Assembly: GCA_016929245.1 (NCBI GenBank)
Contig: JAFGJE010000211.1
Span: 1-34,294 of the forward strand
Reading direction: 5' to 3'
DNA: 34,294 nt
From: Phycisphaerae bacterium
GTDB taxonomy: Bacteria; Planctomycetota; Phycisphaerae; SM23-33
This document shows, piece after piece, positions 1 through 7,896 of the stretch. Numbering within the stretch: the first letter of the stretch is position 1; each line of letters opens with the position of its first letter. The notes beneath the pieces are model-generated. The model was given only the letters and a program-made list of their open reading frames with translations, had not been told where the DNA came from and made no database searches. A program made the translations under genes and the position numbers.

Positions 1-57
1 ATCTATCACAGCGGCCTGTGGCGAACCTACTGGACACAAGAAAAAGCCGCCGCCTGA
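1..57 (+). CDS. 3' end of an unidentified gene (partial)
   Basis: The frame is open from the window edge to a TGA at 55-57 and would encode a short C-terminus ending in QEKAAA. It is too short to assign to a family. It shares its reading frame with the next gene, so the TGA may instead be a nonsense mutation inside one longer gene. Low confidence as a separate gene. Confidence 0.3.
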   Translation: MYHSGLWRTYWTQEKAAA

Positions 58-111
58 GGCCGCCATGATTTATCCTCGCACACTCCCAAGATCGAAACAA
101 AAAAAGCGAAA

Positions 112-1671
112 GTGGTTTTGGATTTGGCCGGCGGGAAGATGCTGCGTTTACCCAAACTTTCGGATGACAATCAGTTGTCCAAATATTTTGAAGATTGGGG
201 TATGGGAGATGTTGGATTTTCAGAAGGATTGATTTTATTGCGGGGCGCTTCGCTGATGCAACTTCATTCGACACATGCAAGGACACTTAATCCTTCGGAA
301 ACCCAAGGCGGGGCTTCGTTTTATCCGCTTCCTGAAATCCCCATTAAATTGCGGGTCATGACGGCGGATGAAAAAGTATTTCTTTTGCATGTTCTTTCAA
401 AGAAAAACGGTGGTATCCACGTTCAGTATGGCCCCTATGAATCCCGTCATTCGATGATGTCGGAATCTTCCGACAAGTCAACAAATATAACGAAGGGCGA
501 TGCGCCGCAAACCCGAGATGGAATTCCACGGGTGATTTCCACGGTTCCCGTCGCTTTCTCCGACGACGTGGATCCAAGGCTGAGCAAAATCACCGTCACG
601 TTCGATCAACCGATGATGGACCAAAGCTGGTCCTGGACGGGCGGCGGTCAGACGTATCCGAAGACCACCGGAAAAATCCATTACGACAAGGAAAGAAAAA
701 CCTGCACCTTACCCGTGAAACTTCAAGCCGGAAAGGTCTACTGGGTGGGGATCAACAGCCCCAGCTACAGGCATTTTCAAACCATCGCCGGAATCCCCGC
801 CAAACGGCACGTGATCCTCTTCGCGACGAAATCCAAAGACGGAAAACCCACGCCGATTCCGGAGGATTACCTTCGGGAAGCCAAACGGATCAACGGCAGG
901 CGGCGTCCCTCCCCCCTGGCGGAGAAAGAAGTACTCAAGGGGAAACTCGTCAACTGGGTGGAGGATTTCTTCAGCAGGAACTACCGGGACATCACCGCCC
1001 GCAAGACGCTTCAATGGGGTCAGCCGGAAACCACGCCCGGCGGAAACCTGTCGATCCGCTATAAGTTCCTCGCGACGATCCGACGGAAGGAAAAGCAGAT
1101 CATCGAAAAACGCTTCACGTTCACGCCGGAAGGAAAATTCGTCTCCGCGGAGACGATCGAGCAAAGCCCGGCCGAGGGTTCTTCAACGGTAAACAAGGCC
1201 GACCTGCTCAAGGCGAAGACTCTGGCGGCCAAGGGTTGGGCGCTCTGGCGGCAGCGGAAGCTGTCCAAGGCCGAAGAGCTGTTCCGGCAGGCGGTGCAGT
1301 TGAACCCCGGTGATCCCCACGCCTTCAACGGCCTGGGCTGGTCGCAGTTCAACCAGGGCAAACTCGACGAAGCCCGTCAATCCCTGGAAAAATGTGTCGC
1401 GCTCGAACCCAGGCATTCCGGCGCCTTCAACGGCCTGGGGTGGGTTTGCAAAGGTCAGGGCAAAACCGACGAGGCGATTGAATTCTGGAAAAAATCCATC
1501 GAGGCGTCTCCTGACGCCACCGCGGCGTTGAACGGCCTGACGCGAACGCTCATGGAACAGAAGAAATACGACGAGGCGATCCGGTATTACCAAATGTGGC
1601 TCAAGGCCGAACCCGACAACGCCGACGCGAAGAAGGGACTCGAAGAGGCGCGGGACGCGGTGAAAGAGTGA
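112..1671 (+). CDS. Ig-like domain plus TPR-repeat protein, apparently 5'-truncated
   Basis: The 519-residue frame from a GTG at 112 has three parts. Residues 1-130 are unassigned. Residues about 138-245 resemble a bacterial Ig-like domain of the SbsA type, with DPRLSKITVTFDQPM and VYWVGINSPS. Residues about 370-515 hold four TPR repeats, each with an AFNGLGW-like first helix. Similar Ig-like modules occur in planctomycete M56/BlaR1-type proteins (recalled, not checked). The GTG has no convincing Shine-Dalgarno sequence. The same frame stays open upstream to the TGA at 55-57 and reads like coding sequence (KKAKVVLDL), so the true N-terminus is probably missing and this may be a damaged gene. 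There is no signal peptide. TPRs imply a protein-protein interaction role; the partner is unknown. Confidence 0.6.
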   Translation: MVLDLAGGKMLRLPKLSDDNQLSKYFEDWGMGDVGFSEGLILLRGASLMQLHSTHARTLNPSETQGGASFYPLPEIPIKLRVMTADEKVFLLHVLSKKNGGIHVQYGPYESRHSMMSESSDKSTNITKGDAPQTRDGIPRVISTVPVAFSDDVDPRLSKITVTFDQPMMDQSWSWTGGGQTYPKTTGKIHYDKERKTCTLPVKLQAGKVYWVGINSPSYRHFQTIAGIPAKRHVILFATKSKDGKPTPIPEDYLREAKRINGRRRPSPLAEKEVLKGKLVNWVEDFFSRNYRDITARKTLQWGQPETTPGGNLSIRYKFLATIRRKEKQIIEKRFTFTPEGKFVSAETIEQSPAEGSSTVNKADLLKAKTLAAKGWALWRQRKLSKAEELFRQAVQLNPGDPHAFNGLGWSQFNQGKLDEARQSLEKCVALEPRHSGAFNGLGWVCKGQGKTDEAIEFWKKSIEASPDATAALNGLTRTLMEQKKYDEAIRYYQMWLKAEPDNADAKKGLEEARDAVKE

Positions 1672-1679
1672 AATAAAAA

Positions 1680-1733
1680 AACACCGCCAAACAGCAAGCC
1701 GGGTATCATCCCGGTTTACCGTTTGGCGGTGTT
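1680..1733. terminator. Palindrome between convergent genes (dispersed family A, copy 1)
   Basis: AACACCGCCAAAC at 1680-1692 pairs perfectly with GTTTGGCGGTGTT at 1721-1733, and a second stem, CCGGG/CCCGG, lies inside. A run of A precedes it and GGATTTT follows, so it can act as a bidirectional terminator for the convergent genes at 112-1671 and 1739-3418. The sequence is recognisably related to the palindromes at 5094-5148, 11147-11202 and 27321-27377, so it belongs to a dispersed family rather than being a unique terminator. Confidence 0.7.
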
Positions 1734-1738
1734 GGATT

Positions 1739-3418
1739 TTATGGATTGGATTTCGTCCCGTTCCTATCCAGAAATTCTCCGATTTTGTTTCGGTAGGTTT
1801 GCAGGGTTTCGGGGCGGCGGGTGAAGTAGTGGGTGTCGACGAATACCGTCGGGACGATTCCCTTTACCAGCGCGCGGGCGGCGTCGTTGGATTTCGCCGC
1901 CTCCGCCAGTTGCCGCAGATACGCGTAGTCCTCCGCGCCGTCGCGCAGGGTTTTTAGGCGGACGCTGGGCAGCGGGCCGGGGTAGATCAGGTATCCGTTT
2001 CCGTTGTGGATACCCGCGTAGGGATAGCCCGCGTTTTGCGTCTTGCAGGGAAATCCGTCGGCTTTCCATTTCTCCACGTCCCCCGGCCAGTCGCGGTTGC
2101 CGGACCAGATGAACATGCCCTTCACACCGTACCGCCGGGCCATCCAGTACGCCAGGCGATGCTCGATCGCGTCGTTGTCGATGAGCATGTTCGGGGCGTC
2201 GACGAGGGGCTGCTCGTAATTCATCCGGATGGGTAAGTGACAGAAATACCACCACGACTGCTGCTTACCGGGCTTGCCGGCGTCGCGCCAGGCGTGGTAA
2301 TTCGTCGACAGGTCGCACAGCCAGATGTCGGCTGCCTCGTCGAGCTTCGGGTGATACTCCGTCGCGAGGAACACCCGCAAGCCGGGCAGTTGCTTGTGAA
2401 TCGCCCGGTAGTGCGGGATGTTGCGCGTCGCCAGTTGCTCTTCCAGCGGTTCGTCCTGGTTGGAATACACCAGCGCCTTATCCAGCCAGCCTTTCTGCTT
2501 GAGCCGTTCGTAACACGGGCGGAATTTTTCCCGCGCCTCGTCGGAGTTTAATCGCGGCGTGTTGAACATCATCAAGCCCCGCTCGAAACCGAACGCGAGA
2601 TTCGCCTCCAGCACCTTCGGGTCGAACGTGTTTGCGATGTCGATGGGATCGATATGATGCACCAGCAGCAGTTCCGCGATCGCGCGGAATTCCGGGCTGT
2701 CCGGCGCGGTTCGCGTCCAGGCCATCATCGCAATGGGCGTGCGATCCGGTAAGGTGAAGTTCCAGACGTTCAGTTGGACGCGCAGCGTCCGGGGTTCCGC
2801 GTCGTCGGCTTGAACGGTGATCGCGCCGGTGTACTCGCCGGGCGCGGCGTCTTTGGGGACGTGCATTTCGCACCAGACCAGGCCCAGGTCGTTCCCGTCG
2901 ATCGAAAACGGTTCGAGGGGAAACAGCGGGTCGGGCCAGTCGCCCACGTGGCGGACGGGATATTGGGGCCGGGCGGTTCTGACGAATCCCACGCGCCACA
3001 GGCGCACGCTGTCGGCGGGGATCGTCGCCTTGCCGTCGCCGGTTTTCAGCGCCGATGCCGTCACGCGCACGTTCTTCAACGCCCCGCCGGTCTTCGGTAA
3101 AATGGCGAGCTGGAATTGCTCCCATTCGTTCCGGGCGGCCGACATCTCCACGCCGCCGGCGACCTTGCCCTTGAACCAGTACTTATTGCGGAACGTCTTG
3201 CGCAGCGGCGTCTCCACGCCGAGAAGGAACGGTTTTCCCTGGGCGTCGGGGGTTTTGAAATAACCTTCATACACGCGGAACTGATCGGAAAAGGGCAAAC
3301 CCCAGTGGTCCACGGTGTCCTTGAGCGCCTGAACCGCCGCCGGAAGATTTTCCCCGTCCGAAAACACCGCCCCCGCCGTCGCCAGCACCGTCATCAAAAG
3401 CACCCATCGCCGCGTCAT
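1739..3418 (-). CDS. Exported DUF4091 / GH123-like glycoside hydrolase family protein
   Basis: The product has 559 residues. The start is the ATG at 3418, because an AGAAAGGA Shine-Dalgarno lies 9 bases upstream; a longer in-frame ATG at 3442 would put that site inside the gene. The N-terminus (MTRRWVLLMTVLATAGAVFS) is a signal peptide. A beta-sandwich-like region (about 50-225) precedes a TIM-barrel-like region. Residues D322-E323, in YSNQDEP, sit where GH123 enzymes carry their catalytic Asp-Glu pair. Near the C-terminus, LKTLRDGAEDYAYL is the DUF4091 hallmark. GH123 members are beta-N-acetylgalactosaminidases, but DUF4091 proteins are mostly uncharacterised, so the substrate is open. The gene is monocistronic, between a terminator palindrome and a MITE-like repeat. 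Fold assignment is fairly sure; activity is inference. Confidence 0.8.
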   Translation of the reverse strand: MTRRWVLLMTVLATAGAVFSDGENLPAAVQALKDTVDHWGLPFSDQFRVYEGYFKTPDAQGKPFLLGVETPLRKTFRNKYWFKGKVAGGVEMSAARNEWEQFQLAILPKTGGALKNVRVTASALKTGDGKATIPADSVRLWRVGFVRTARPQYPVRHVGDWPDPLFPLEPFSIDGNDLGLVWCEMHVPKDAAPGEYTGAITVQADDAEPRTLRVQLNVWNFTLPDRTPIAMMAWTRTAPDSPEFRAIAELLLVHHIDPIDIANTFDPKVLEANLAFGFERGLMMFNTPRLNSDEAREKFRPCYERLKQKGWLDKALVYSNQDEPLEEQLATRNIPHYRAIHKQLPGLRVFLATEYHPKLDEAADIWLCDLSTNYHAWRDAGKPGKQQSWWYFCHLPIRMNYEQPLVDAPNMLIDNDAIEHRLAYWMARRYGVKGMFIWSGNRDWPGDVEKWKADGFPCKTQNAGYPYAGIHNGNGYLIYPGPLPSVRLKTLRDGAEDYAYLRQLAEAAKSNDAARALVKGIVPTVFVDTHYFTRRPETLQTYRNKIGEFLDRNGTKSNP

Positions 3419-3539
3419 GGTAACCGTTCCTTTCTGAGGCAAAGCTCCCTTGCGTTAGTATTATCACTACCACAAACGCGGAAAACAGGGAGATATTTCT
3501 ATTCGCATCATATTTGATATCGATGAACATGGAGTTTTT

Positions 3540-3868
3540 GAAAGTAGCCACGGGCGCAAGCGCTCACCGTTACCCACATCTGAAAAACACAAATCAACCG
3601 GTCTTGAAGCCCGAAAGGGCTGAGGAGCGTTTAGCCGGGGGTGAGCGCAGCGAACCCCCGGAAAACGTTATGTTCCCGCAAGTCCCAACGGGACGGCAGC
3701 GATGTTGGAATTTTGCGGAACGAAAGGATCGCTGTCGTCCCGTTGGGACAAGGAAAACAGGTGTTTATCTTTCCCCTGAAAGGTGCAGGTATGGTTCAGG
3801 CTGTTGGACAGAAAACCGAACACAATAATTATGGGTAAAGGTGAGGGCTTGCGCCCGGGGCTACTTTC
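3540..3868. repeat. 329-bp MITE-like element with 37-bp terminal inverted repeats
   Basis: The left end (3540-3576, starting GAAAGTAGCC) and the reverse complement of the right end (3832-3868) agree at 34 of 37 positions by eye. The interior carries smaller palindromes: CCGGGGGT...ACCCCCGG-type at about 3634-3661 and CCCAACGGGAC/GTCCCGTTGGG at 3688-3750. No transposase is encoded. The right arm lies inside the 3' end of the SGNH hydrolase gene and supplies its last codons and stop. Part of the interior recurs, inverted, at 29310-29385. No target duplication was identified. The short open frames inside look like repeat translations rather than genes. Confidence 0.75.
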
Positions 3869-5013
3869 AGAAGACCGGCCTTCAGCGTCGGGAGGAAGGT
3901 TTCCAGGAGTTTTATTTTTCCCGCTTCCGAGAGGTGGCAGACGTCGTTGAAGTTTTCACCCCGCTTGGGGATTTGCAGGTCGGCGTCCACGAACATCGCT
4001 TCGGGGTGCTCCTTGGCGAGTTGGCGCAGCACGTCGTTGTGGGCCTGGAGTCCCTTCGGCACACCTTCCAGCGAACCCCACATCTCGACCAGGCTGGGCC
4101 GGGGAGAGACGGCGTAATCGAGCCGCCCGGATTTGCACTGGTTCATCGTGTAGTTCGCGGGGATGTACCACGCGAACGTCATCAGCAGCACCGGCTCGTG
4201 GCGCTCTTTCGCCAGATTCAAAATCCCCTCGACGTTGTCGCGGAACGGCTGGGCGGTCTTGATCTCGGCGCTGTGGGACAACTGCTCCGGGCTGGGGCGA
4301 TGTTTGGGCAGATACGCGCCGATCTTCCTGCTGCTCAATATGTGAATGGCGGTGTATTCGAGGGTATACGGCAGCGTGAAGTACGGCAGGATGGGTTTGT
4401 AGTCGTTCAGCCGCTGGTACTGTTTGTAAAATCCCGAGTGCGTGTAATCGTCGCGGAATTTCGCCGCGGCGATATTGTTCATCCGCGTGTCGTTGATACC
4501 GTGATACACCACCACGAGATCAAAGTGAAACCCTTCCTCCGCCAACATGCGATATTTCAAAAAACTGTCGCGCGTGGTCATGCCCGGATGGGCCAGGTTG
4601 AACACCCGCACCGGGCGCGAGACGATTTCGCCCAATCGTTCCTGGAGGATCGTGTTTCCCTCCTTCGCGTCGGCGAGGCTGTCGTGGACGCGGTCCAGGG
4701 CGCTTCCGCCCAGCAGGAGCACGTCGAACGTTTCGTCGTCTTCTCGCGGGCCGGCGTCGCGAACGCCCGAATCGCGAATCTCCTCGTAGAATTTATCCAC
4801 CCAGTCGCACCAGGCGGGGAAAAAGGGCATGTCCCGCCAGCGGTGCTTGATCGACCAGTACGCGCGGGACGCGATCTCCGAAAGGATCAGCACGTACAGG
4901 ACGAACATCGCCAGCTTAAAAAGCCGCCGGCGAAGGGATTTTTTCTTCTTCGGTTTCTCGGTGGAGGGGGTTTCCTTCACGTCGGGTTGTTTCTCGTCGG
5001 GTGTTTCCGGCAT
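3829..5013 (-). CDS. Membrane-anchored SGNH/GDSL-type hydrolase
   Basis: With the ATG at 5013 the product has 394 residues; a TTG at 5049 would add 12 residues drawn from repeat-like DNA and is less likely. Neither start has a clear Shine-Dalgarno. A Lys/Arg-rich segment (about 20-30) precedes one transmembrane helix (about 31-51). The SGNH blocks follow: LLLGGSALDR with nucleophile S104, YHGINDTR with N174, and DVCHLSEAGK with the D357/H360 pair. Such proteins are esterases or O-acetyl hydrolases acting at the cell surface; the substrate is unknown. The last 13 codons (LKVAPGASPHLYP and the TAA) lie in the right arm of the MITE-like element, so the native C-terminus was replaced or extended. 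Confidence 0.75.
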   Translation of the reverse strand: MPETPDEKQPDVKETPSTEKPKKKKSLRRRLFKLAMFVLYVLILSEIASRAYWSIKHRWRDMPFFPAWCDWVDKFYEEIRDSGVRDAGPREDDETFDVLLLGGSALDRVHDSLADAKEGNTILQERLGEIVSRPVRVFNLAHPGMTTRDSFLKYRMLAEEGFHFDLVVVYHGINDTRMNNIAAAKFRDDYTHSGFYKQYQRLNDYKPILPYFTLPYTLEYTAIHILSSRKIGAYLPKHRPSPEQLSHSAEIKTAQPFRDNVEGILNLAKERHEPVLLMTFAWYIPANYTMNQCKSGRLDYAVSPRPSLVEMWGSLEGVPKGLQAHNDVLRQLAKEHPEAMFVDADLQIPKRGENFNDVCHLSEAGKIKLLETFLPTLKAGLLKVAPGASPHLYP

Positions 5014-5052
5014 GGCGGGGATTGTAGAAGGACGCGCGGGGAGATGCAAGAA

Positions 5053-5090
5053 GGGGACTTGGGACTGGGGTTTGGGGACTGGGAATCAGG
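5053..5090. repeat. GGGGACTTGGGACTGGG simple-sequence element
   Basis: A run of GGGGACTTGGGACTGGGG-type units lies just upstream of the SGNH hydrolase gene. The same units appear at 7772-7789, 15102-15116, 20607-20639 and, on the other strand, at 21092-21123. Always at gene edges, it behaves as an intergenic repeat. Confidence 0.7.
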
Positions 5091-5093
5091 ACG

Positions 5094-5148
5094 ACAGCGC
5101 CGAGCGGCAAGCCGGGTTTGGCGTCGGCTTGCCGCTCGGCGCTGTTGG
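5094..5148. repeat. Dispersed palindrome family A, copy 2
   Basis: ACAGCGCCGAGCGGCAAGCC pairs with GGCTTGCCGCTCGGCGCTGT around a GGGTTTGGCGTC loop. Flanking GG and TTGG are shared with the copies at 11147-11202 and 27321-27377. Unlike the other copies it lies upstream of a minus-strand gene, so it is not simply a terminator. Confidence 0.8.
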
Positions 5149-5233
5149 ATCAAAAAGAAGGGAAGGAAAAACCCATACCGGATTCCCTCCGCGGAATCCG
5201 TCCCCGAGGGATTCGCGTTTTCTTCCCCGGGGA

Positions 5234-5293
5234 CAAAAAAAAATCCAGAAGGGACGGTGGAAAACGCTTTGGCGTTTGCATCACCGCCCCTGT
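5234..5293 (-). terminator. Intrinsic terminator of the PEP-CTERM gene
   Basis: Read on the minus strand, GGGGCGGTG pairs with CACCGTCCC with one bulge, and an inner AAACGC/GCGTTT stem closes the hairpin. Nine T residues follow after a short spacer. It begins about 40 bases beyond the stop codon of the gene at 5329-5898, the position expected for its terminator. The rest of 5151-5328 holds only short GATTCCC/GGGATTC-type inverted repeats. Confidence 0.65.
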
Positions 5294-5328
5294 CTGGTGC
5301 GTGGTCTCTCGAATTTTATTGAATAGAG

Positions 5329-5898
5329 TTATCGTCGTCGGCGTAACAATCCCAGCGCGCCGAAGCCCAGCAGGCTCATCGTCAGCGGTTCGGGCACGCC
5401 GGTAATCGTTACGTATCCTTCGGATAATTTTATTTTTTCAATATCCGCTAAACCCAACAGGTTTCCTAATGTAACATTGGTGACGTCCACATGGCCGTAA
5501 CCGGAAGCATCCGCCCAGATATGAATTTCCGCGGAGACAATGTCTCCCTGGGAGATGGTTTGCGTTTCAAGGTTGATTGGACAAGGTCCATCAACAGTTC
5601 CGTCACCAGAACGATACTCTACCGGTATGTATGAAGTGACGTCTTGCCAGTAGTTGTTACCAAAAATGGGATCGAGGTAAGCCTCGACTTTGGTAATCAT
5701 ATATTCGTAATAATATTCAGGAAACGTCGGATCAATCGCATCCGGGGATGTCCAATGCAATTCGCCGCCGTGGGAAACTTCCAGTGGAGGCGTGATATCC
5801 GCGAAATTCCAGGTTACCGATGTTGATGCATATGTGCTTTCTACGAAAACCATACATCCAACGAATAGCACGAGCGTCGCGAGCATTCTCCTCTTCAT
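5329..5898 (-). CDS. PEP-CTERM sorting-domain protein
   Basis: The 189-residue protein has an N-terminal signal peptide (about 1-24, ending in TYAS) and a C-terminal sorting tail: VPEPL at 168-172, a hydrophobic stretch, and a terminal RRRR. This tail is the PEP-CTERM signal recognised by the exosortase/archaeosortase system, which sends proteins through the envelope, usually in bacteria that make extracellular polysaccharide. The middle is beta-rich, polar and Tyr-rich without a recognised domain. The start ATG has a strong AAAGGAGAA Shine-Dalgarno. No exosortase gene is in the window. The gene has its own terminator. Confidence 0.85.
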   Translation of the reverse strand: MKRRMLATLVLFVGCMVFVESTYASTSVTWNFADITPPLEVSHGGELHWTSPDAIDPTFPEYYYEYMITKVEAYLDPIFGNNYWQDVTSYIPVEYRSGDGTVDGPCPINLETQTISQGDIVSAEIHIWADASGYGHVDVTNVTLGNLLGLADIEKIKLSEGYVTITGVPEPLTMSLLGFGALGLLRRRR

Positions 5899-6389
5899 GA
5901 CTTCTCCTTTTGGTTACAGCCGATCCGCCTGTCCAATACAACAACTTTTCAAACAAGGTGACTTTCCGTAAAGTCACGAGCTATAAAATCTTATGTCCTT
6001 TCGCGGATGAATTGAGCCTCCGCCGTCCTCAATCAACACGGCTGCGCCTTGAGCATTTCGGCGCGCCGATCCGTATTGCTAGTGCCCGATTCGCGACCCC
6101 CCCCACAAAAAACTCCCGAAAAGATGAAACTACGGAGATTCACATCCATGGAAGAAGTTTTTCCTCGCCGATACGAGCCTCGATTGAGCAAGGGAAATTA
6201 TAACACGTTATTTGAATTAGACCTGTAGAAAAACCAACGTTGGAGTAAAAAAATTCCCCTCGCGTCCGGATCGCCGTTCGAAGAGAAATTGGATTCGACT
6301 TTTCCCCGCCGGACTGCTACGATTTGCCCATATTCATGGTGACGCGACGGATACGTATTTTCAGGAATTTCCGGAAAGGGACTTATCGT
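5899..6389. other. Divergent intergenic region with a candidate operator
   Basis: About 490 bases lie between divergent genes. A perfect 8-bp inverted repeat with a 4-base loop, GTGACTTT-CCGT-AAAGTCAC, occupies 5958-5977, about 60 bases upstream of the PEP-CTERM start codon on its strand. This could be a regulator site or a small hairpin. An open frame reaches into 6324-6389, but the lipoprotein start at 6390 is much better supported. No promoter could be assigned with confidence. Confidence 0.4.
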
Positions 6390-7769
6390 ATGCGATCTGG
6401 CTGGATTCTTCTTTTTGTCGGAATGAGCGTGTTTCTCGTCGGCTGCGATCCGCAACCCGCGGAAGTCGCCGCCGGCGGGACGGCGAAGGCGGGTGATTTC
6501 CGCCAGGTCGTCAAGAGCGCCGAAACGAAAGTGTTCCCCGCGGTCGTGTTCATCCAGTGTCTCCAGGAGAGCCTCGAAGGCGGAAAGAAGATCACGCGGG
6601 AGATCGTCGGAAGCGGCGTGCTGATCGCCCCCGACGGGGGAGTGCTGAGCAACTGGCACGTGGTCGATAAAGCCGTCGAAGTCCGCTGCCTGCTGTCGGA
6701 CGGGCGGGCGTTCGACGCCGACGTCGTCGGGACCGACAAGGACACCGACCTGTCCCTCCTCCAGCTGCGCCTCGGACCCGACGCCAAACCCTTACCCCAC
6801 GCGACCCTCGGCGATTCCGACGCCCTGCACGAGGGGGATTTCGTGATGGCGATGGGCGCGCCCTGGGGACTGAACCGCTCCGTGTCGATCGGGATCGTCT
6901 CCTGCACGCGCCGCTACCTGCCCGAGCACAGCGAGTACAGCCTCTGGCTGCAAACCGACGCCTCGATCAGCCCGGGTAACTCCGGCGGGCCTTTGGTCAA
7001 CACCGCCGGGGAGGTCATCGGAATCAACACGCGCGGCGCGAGTGTCGGCGGGGACATGGGCTTCGCGATCCCCGCCCAAACCGTCCGGATCATCGTGCGG
7101 CAACTGCGCGAATTCAAAAAAGTCAACTGGTCCTGGACGGGATTGCAGCTTCAGCCGCTCAAGGACTTCCGGAAGAACATCTACTTCTCCGGCGAGGAGG
7201 GCGTGATCGTCGCGGAAACCGATCCGCAAAGCCCCGCCCGCCGCGCGGGGATCAAGGTACGCGACCGAATCCTGAAAATCAACGACCAGCCCGTCACCGC
7301 CGTCTGGGAGGAGGACCTCCCCGCCGTGCGCCGCGCGCTGGGGATGCTGCCGAAGAACACCCCCGCGAAGATCACGCTCCAGCGAGGCCGGGAGACTCTC
7401 AACCTCGAACTGACCCCGCGCGAGAAGGGCACGGTCGAGGGCGAGGAACTCGACTGCCCCCGCTGGGACATGACCGTCAAGGCCGTCAACCAGTTCGACA
7501 ACGAGGACCTGTACTTCTACCGCACCGAAGGCGTGTTCGTGTACGGCGTGAAGTATCCGGGCAACGCCGCCGAGGCGGGCCTGCGCGAGAAGGACATCCT
7601 CCTGCGCGTCGGCGAGAAGGAAGTCACCACCCTCGCCGACGTGAAGCAAACCTACGAGGAGGCGATGAAGAACCTCAAGTCCCAACATCGCGTCGTCGTG
7701 ACGGTGCTCCGCAACGGCCTGATGCAGCAGATCGTGCTGGACTTCGCGCGGGACTATGAGAAAGAATAG
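6390..7769 (+). CDS. HtrA/DegP-family serine protease, lipoprotein, two PDZ domains
   Basis: The start is the ATG at 6390, with GAAAGGGA 8 bases upstream; it begins a lipoprotein signal peptide with lipobox LVGC (Cys19). The 459-residue product has a trypsin-like domain with an intact triad: H90 (LSNWHVVD), D120 (TDLSLLQL) and S198 (SPGNSGGPL). PDZ1 spans about 235-335 and PDZ2 about 355-450. This is the DegP/DegQ layout and length, expected to degrade or hold misfolded proteins in the periplasm, here probably membrane-tethered. It lies 127 bases before a second PDZ protein on the same strand, so the two may work as a pair. The exact paralogue (DegP, DegQ or DegS-like) cannot be fixed. Confidence 0.9.
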   Translation: MRSGWILLFVGMSVFLVGCDPQPAEVAAGGTAKAGDFRQVVKSAETKVFPAVVFIQCLQESLEGGKKITREIVGSGVLIAPDGGVLSNWHVVDKAVEVRCLLSDGRAFDADVVGTDKDTDLSLLQLRLGPDAKPLPHATLGDSDALHEGDFVMAMGAPWGLNRSVSIGIVSCTRRYLPEHSEYSLWLQTDASISPGNSGGPLVNTAGEVIGINTRGASVGGDMGFAIPAQTVRIIVRQLREFKKVNWSWTGLQLQPLKDFRKNIYFSGEEGVIVAETDPQSPARRAGIKVRDRILKINDQPVTAVWEEDLPAVRRALGMLPKNTPAKITLQRGRETLNLELTPREKGTVEGEELDCPRWDMTVKAVNQFDNEDLYFYRTEGVFVYGVKYPGNAAEAGLREKDILLRVGEKEVTTLADVKQTYEEAMKNLKSQHRVVVTVLRNGLMQQIVLDFARDYEKE

Positions 7770-7810
7770 GCACTGGGGACTTGGGACTGGTAGAAGGTAC
7801 AACAACGAGC

Positions 7811-7869
7811 CGGGCCTGTTAAGGCCCGGACCTGGAGTTTGGCGGTTAGCCGGGCCTGTTAAGGCCCGG
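7811..7869. repeat. Two direct copies of a CGGGCCTGTTAAGGCCCGG palindrome
   Basis: Identical 19-bp palindromes lie at 7811-7829 and 7851-7869 in the gap between the two PDZ-protein genes. A related copy, with the shared flank CAACAACGAGC, lies in the opposite orientation at 31224-31254, upstream of prfA. A short GGGGACTTGGGACTGG repeat precedes it at 7775-7790. Confidence 0.8.
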
Positions 7870-7896
7870 ACAACTCTGGATACAGAGGAATCAAAT

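Noticed and set aside
3514..3838. Short frames in the MITE-like element
   Set aside because: The peptides mirror repeat arms and recur wherever the repeat occurs; no ribosome site.
3841..5322. 493-residue plus-strand open frame opposite the SGNH hydrolase
   Set aside because: It is antisense to a gene with clear SGNH motifs, runs on through repeats, and has no ribosome site or family likeness.
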